Below, one piece after another: positions 59,083 through 64,000 of a stretch of DNA of 64,000 nucleotides (position 1 is the first letter of the stretch; each line of letters starts with the position of its first letter). This stretch comes from Halicephalobus mephisto. Its lineage: Eukaryota > Nematoda > Chromadorea > Rhabditida > Panagrolaimidae. The stretch is taken from NCBI GenBank assembly GCA_009193035.1, contig SWDT01000081.1, forward strand, positions 248,001 to 312,000, in the 5' to 3' direction. The notes below the pieces were generated by a model. The model saw only the letters and a list, made by a program, of their open reading frames with translations. It was not told where the DNA came from and ran no database searches. The position numbers and the translations under genes are program-made.

Positions 59083-62000
59083 ATGACTCTGGTTCTTGCG
59101 GGTATTCTTCTCTTATCAGTAGCCTCTGTATCCAGTGATGGTGTTACCCAGAATGAAACACAATCAATCGACAGAATTAAGTATAGGTTTGTTGAAGCTC
59201 TGAAATTTGGATTAGTTGGGTTTTTAGGGATAAAGCGAAGGAGTTGTTCATGCACGGGTACGAGAGTTACATGAATGTAGCGTTTCCTCACGACGAATTG
59301 ATGCCGATAGCATGTGCTCCGAGAATACGAGGAGTGACCCTGAGTAGGGGGGATGTCGACGATGCCCTTGGAAAGTGAGTTGTATTTCACCTCCATATGT
59401 GATTTTTACCTTTTCAGTTTTTCCTTAACGCTGATTGACTCATTGGATACGCTAGTTGTCTTGGGAGAGCTTGAGGAGTTCGAGAAGTCTGTCAAGAAAG
59501 TTATTGAAACTGTCCGTTTTGATTCTGATTTGGTTGTTTCTGTTTTTGAGACGAATATCAGAGTTGTCGGAGGACTGATATCCGCTCATGTTCTCGCTAA
59601 GATGCTCCAAGGGCATGATCCACCCAAAATGACATGGTACAAGGATGAATTACTGCAGATGACGGTGGATCTGGCTAATCGGCTACTCCCAGCATTCAAC
59701 ACCACAAGCGGTCTCCCTCATCCTAGAGTGAATCTGAAACGGGGAATGTCTAAATTTCTGAAAGATCAAGTGGACACATGTACTGCTTGTGGAGGAACAA
59801 TGATCCTAGAAATGGCGGCGTTGAGCAGGTTGACTGGGAAAAAGGTTTATGAGGAAAAAGCGAGGAAAGCAATGGACTTTCTTTGGGCTCAGAGAAATCA
59901 CGGATCGGATTTGGTAGGAACTGTTTTGAACGTTGAAAACGGAAACTGGATCAGAAGAGAAGCGGGAATCGGAGCTGGAATTGATTCGTATGTGGAGTAT
60001 TCACTGAAGGCTTATATTCTTCTCGGAGAAGAAGATTTTCTCTACAGATTCAACAAGCACTACGACGCTATCATGAGATACGTCAACAAAGGCCCGTTGT
60101 TCATCGACGTCCATATGCACAAGCCGAATGTTGCCTCTAGACCGTATATGGATGCTTTACTCGCGTTCTGGCCAGGATTACAGGTTTTGAAAGGGGATTT
60201 GAAGTCAGCTATTGAGATCCACGAGATGCTGTATCAAGTTGTCCAGGTTTGTTAACCATTTCGGAAGTAATCACTTAATTTAAATGCTTTAGAAGTACAA
60301 GTTCCTTCCAGAAGCTTTCACTCACGACTTCCAGATTCATTGGGCTCAACATCCTCTCAGACCAGAATTTGTGGAGTCTACTTATCTCCTTTACAGAGCC
60401 ACGAAGGACCCTCATTATCTCCAAGTTGCTGCTCAAGTTCTGGATAGTATTGAGAAATACACAAAAGTGAAATGCGGATTTGCCGGAATTAAAGATCTCA
60501 GATCGATGGAGCACGAAGATAGGATGGATTCTTTTGTCTTGGCAGAAACGTTCAAGTACTTGTATCTTATCTTCGCAGAACCATCTGAGTTGCCGTTTGA
60601 TGTGGATAATTATGTTTTCACGACTGAGGCTCATTTCTTGCCTCTTACAATAGGAGAAACGAGGTTGGATCCGAATCAACTTCCGAGGAGAGTGGTCATT
60701 GATCCAGATGAAATTATTGAAGAAGAATCGTCGAAAAAATACACTTCTGCTTGTCCTAACGTTGCCAGTCAATTCAAGACGACAGATGAGTTGAGTCATT
60801 TTGGATCGTCAATAAGGGATTCAGTGAAGAAGATGTTGACAAACGTTGCTGAAGCTAAGGAAGAAACCTGTGCTAAAACGTGAGTTTTTGGCGATATCGA
60901 TATATGAGTGTTAATTTCTGATACTTTTAGAAGTGAAAGATTGCGAGCTTGGGCATTCAGTACCACCAATGCTCAGCATCTTCTCCAACTAAAAATGATG
61001 GGCATTGAGGTAGAAATAGACAATGGTGGAAGAGTTCTGTTAACGCACCATGCTAATGCTGTAAGTAGTTTTTTGTCTTTGGGGTGATCACGATTCTGGA
61101 GGTCCACCGCTTTGCACTTTAAAAATCCAAATTTTATAATATCCTGGCTTTTTCAGAAGGATGGTGGTCCTCCAGTATCGTGCATCTTGGATCTTGAGGC
61201 GGAATCAAGCATGGATTTGGCGCATAGCTTCTTGACAAAATTATGGACCACAAGCAATCAAGCAGCAATGACAGCATCCACTGCTGTTCTTCTCGTTTTT
61301 TGTCTTTGGGTCGTTATGCTTTTGGGATCAATGTTGATCTTATGTGCCTTCTCCTTAGTTTACAAAACGGGAACCAGATTCAAAGAAGTTGTATCTAAGG
61401 AAAACGAGAAAGAAGATTAATAGATATAGATTTAATTGTTTGGTTGTGCAATTTGTACAAATTTCGTAGTTTAGAAGGCTTTTGATTGGATTTTTAATTT
61501 TTTATGCGGGTTAAAAATTGTCAGTTTTCCTGTGATGAAGAACAAGTGAATGAATAGTTTTTTAAATTTGGAACTATTTTAGGCGAAAACATTGGAATTG
61601 GAACGATGGGGACTCGAGTTCATGACTGAGATGATAGAGTACAATAAACAACTTGAAAATGAAATATACAGTGAGTTTTTTGGATTTTTATATCATGGTA
61701 ATGGTGGGATTTCAGATATGCCGAGAATAGACAGAACTGTCCAAATTGTGTCTCCGCCTTATTTTGGAACTGTGGAATTTCCGGCTTCATCTGCTCAATT
61801 TGGACTGGATCTAAATAAGTCGGAAATTTGTGGACAAGTAGCTACAGCTTTTCCCCATGATGGATGCTCGAAGATTAAAGTTGATATTTCTGGTAAAATC
61901 GCAATTGTCAAGAGAGGAGGTTGTATGTTCCAGGAAAAAGCAAGATTCGCCCAAAGTGCTGGAGCTATCGGTGTTATTATTTTTGACAATCAAGAAGATT

Positions 62001-62688
62001 CTTCTTTTGAAACAAGCCCGATGTTTTCTATGTCAGGAGATAATACAATTGAAGATGACATCAAGATTCCTGTGGTGTTGCTTTTTAAAAAGGAATCAGA
62101 ACTGCTAATGAACAGACTAGGCAGACACGATAGATATGTAAGGCTAGCGGGAACGATCACGAACCCGAGGCACATAATGATAGAGTACTTGAAAGGAAGT
62201 AGGAAGTACCAGGCTCCAAAGAACGTTGCTTTTAAGAACCAGATGTTCCAGACTTCAGCAGAAAAAGACACAATCACTTTTTCGTTTTACTTTGGACTTG
62301 ACAACTCGGAAAGCGATCCAGAAACAAAAATGCACGTGAGTTGACTTGGACTACTGGAAGATAACTAACTTATGGTTTTTAGATAGTGGAAACTAATATT
62401 GATATTCTTAGCAGTTTTATAAACTTTCCTCTGCCATCTGAAAAAAGAACATTCCTAGACTACGCTAGACGAATAGCCTACTGGGTAATGGGGTATGATT
62501 CCCAGCTTACACTGGATGACTTTGCTGACTTGAAGAAACTGGTGCAACGAGCACGTCCCGTTGAAGACATTCATGTAGAAAACAAAGCTAAAGAACGACT
62601 CAAGGAGATCCAGAAAAATAATCATCCTCCAAAATCCGTCTTCTGTAGCTTGAAAGAAGAGGGAATGACGTGTATTATTCGCAACTAA
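59083..62688 (+). CDS. EDEM3: ER degradation-enhancing alpha-mannosidase-like protein 3
   Basis: The long form uses exons 59083-59186, 59228-59374, 59418-60246, 60293-60879, 60931-61060, 61583-61670, 61716-62335 and 62383-62688, all in phase, giving 936 residues; human EDEM3 is about 930. A signal peptide ([18 protein letters not shown]) sends it to the ER, where EDEM proteins trim mannose from misfolded glycoproteins for degradation. The GH47 domain spans about residues 35-480: [28 protein letters not shown], acidic residues in [18 protein letters not shown] and [15 protein letters not shown], and [17 protein letters not shown]. The protease-associated domain ([40 protein letters not shown]) identifies the EDEM3 branch. 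No ER-retention tetrapeptide ends the protein (it ends CIIRN). A 45-bp intron (61671-61715) is a multiple of three and could be read through. Confidence 0.95.
61157..61420 (+). CDS. Alternative terminal exon of EDEM3 encoding a membrane anchor
   Basis: After acceptor ctttttcag, 87 codons and TAA run in the phase (0) of the preceding exon's end (THHANA). The segment is a polar stretch ([20 protein letters not shown]), one strong hydrophobic helix ([20 protein letters not shown] and onward), then a basic, acidic cytoplasmic tail ending NEKED. Used instead of 61583, it gives a 686-residue form with the whole mannosidase domain in the ER lumen, a type I anchor, and no PA domain. It could also be an exon skipped only by chance; but frame, acceptor and helix agree. 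Confidence 0.65.
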   Translation, partial: KDGGPPVSCILDLEAESSMDLAHSFLTKLWTTSNQAAMTASTAVLLVFCLWVVMLLGSMLILCAFSLVYKTGTRFKEVVSKENEKED

Positions 62689-62788
62689 AGTGCTGAATAT
62701 CGAGGAACTACACGGGTTGGAAACAATGGAGCTAGTCTGATATTCATGCCAGTTTATGTGATATCATTACTAGACACCAGAAATGAAA

Positions 62789-63971
62789 TCAAGTTGATAA
62801 ATTTTTCAATTTTTCGTTTAATTCGGAAGCAGAATCAGGTAGTGGAATGTCGTACTCGTGCATGCAATGGATCATTCTTTGAAAGAGGCACCGATTGTAG
62901 ATAATGTGGATGCTCCTGGGGTTTTCATAGTCGTAAAACTCCTGAGGGTAGTAGTAAAGGACCTCAGTGACGTCATCGAAGCACTCCTCGGCTTTGGTGT
63001 AGTAGAGGTTGAAGATGCGGGACTTGATATGGCTCAGACCCATAGGACGAGAAAGGGGTTCGGTGTAGCTCTGCAAGTTGGATGAGAGGGGTTAAAGAGA
63101 AAATCAAGTTACCTGGGGGATTCGTTTAGGAGCGAGATCGGAGAAAAGATCAAAATCTTTGTGTTTCTCAAGACTTGGAAGGACTTGCAAGAGATAGAAC
63201 TCCATTAGATTGGTGTAGCGACCGGGGGGTGTGGTTTTTCGAGTAACAGGAATGGGCTTGGAGTTGTCAGCTTCAAACTGAAGTAATTTCCAATTACTAG
63301 TGAAAATTATTAGAAATAAGTAAAATTCGTACTTTTTCAATAGAAATATGGACTTTATATCTCTCACTAGATCATAGATCATTAATTACCAACATAAATA
63401 TTTGAAAGCTTGTATACAAGATATGAAAAACAAATAAGTAACATAGTAAAATTTATTTCTTTAATAATTATAATTCATTTTTGTTAATTTTTGGACATTT
63501 CTGAGAAAACCAATTTTGTTTCTTAAGAAATGTCAATGTGATAAAAGTAAGTTTCAAATTTTTCAAAAACTATTTTTTTCCTAAGAGTTAACTGAGAATA
63601 AATTTCGACTCCTGGAGAAATAGATGGTATTGCTTTACATTATAAATAATTATCTTTGGAAAAATCAATGTTTATAAAAAACTCACATTTGGATTCTCAA
63701 CAAAGCCGTCACTTGGGTCCACGGTGCCTTCAGGGATAACCCCATCCAGAATCGCCGACATCATCCGGTTATTATGACTTCTGTCTGGGGGTTCGTACCC
63801 TAGTTTATCCGTACCCGCCAATAGTGATTGCAAATCTACACCGCTATCGTTTTTCCCATTGTCCGTTTGGCTGGTCGAGTGGTCGGAAGCGGGATCTTCT
63901 GAGTCCTGTATCGTCACAGATGCAGTAAAGCCGTTAGGAAGGACATCGTCAGAATCCCCTATATCCACCAT
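62789..63971 (-). CDS. Divergent BET-like bromodomain protein
   Basis: Predicted minus-strand exons are 63971-63687, 63277-63113 and 63070-62789, phase 0, giving 244 residues from ATG 63971; the frame stays open to the window edge, so the start is provisional. The first exon is acidic and disordered (DSEDPASDHSTSQTDNGKND). A single bromodomain follows: helix Z TNLMEFYLLQVLPSLEKHKD, a ZA loop ending PLSRPMGLSHIKSRI, helix A/B YYTKAEECFDDVTEVLYYY, then YENPRS and helix C. Spacing and NYYW-like FNLYYTKAEEC resemble the first bromodomain of BET proteins, which bind acetyl-lysine on histones. The WPF shelf is missing and the acetyl-lysine Asn is shifted by one (YENP rather than YNKP), so binding is uncertain. 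It may act in chromatin but could be a decayed reader. Confidence 0.62.
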
Positions 63972-64000
63972 TAGTGTTTGGTAGAAGAACCGAAACAACA

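Overview
The window is AT-rich animal nuclear DNA with split genes. Introns are mostly 45-60 bp, with GTRAGT donors and TTTCAG acceptors. A claudin-superfamily protein of the nematode Clc-like type, an NLP-14/orcokinin-like neuropeptide precursor, an FMRFamide-receptor-like GPCR and operon-like gene spacing point to a nematode. Another small ecdysozoan is not excluded. No species is named, because nothing in the sequence identifies one. Exons were joined by hand from splice signals and reading phase, so junctions are predictions.

Layout: (1) 1.8-11.5 kb, + strand: an EVI5-type Rab GTPase-activating protein, phosphatidylserine synthase and mitochondrial glutamyl-tRNA synthetase; the last two are only 235 bp apart. 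(2) 12-21.9 kb, - strand: a four-helix Clc-like membrane protein, IFT81 with a perfect RFX/DAF-19 X-box 70 bp before its ATG, and a 1195-residue protein joining an unknown N-terminal half, a cysteine-rich ribbon and a C-terminal AIG1/septin-like G domain. (3) 26.3 kb, +: a neuropeptide precursor with eight 15-residue repeats. (4) 30-35.7 kb, +: an uncharacterised low-complexity coding region followed in frame by the mitochondrial DNA helicase Twinkle. (5) 35.9-40.9 kb, +: an aquaglyceroporin with candidate alternative first and last exons. (6) 41.4-44.1 kb, -: a peptide GPCR. (7) 44.1-57.2 kb: about 13 kb with no gene I can support. (8) 57.2-62.7 kb, +: three closely spaced genes (a small basic protein, a Gln-rich coiled-coil protein, EDEM3). 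(9) 62.8-64 kb, -: a divergent BET-like bromodomain protein.

Three features stand out. A dispersed repeat made of two alternating palindromes occurs at twelve or more places and accounts for the extra length of six introns that would otherwise be expected to be about 50 bp. EDEM3 has two in-frame choices after its glycosidase domain: a short exon encoding a membrane anchor and stop, or exons encoding the protease-associated domain. The aquaporin shows comparable choices at both ends. The genes are mostly housekeeping (membrane trafficking, lipid synthesis, mitochondrial translation and DNA replication, ciliary transport, ER quality control) plus two neuropeptide-signalling genes. They do not form one pathway.
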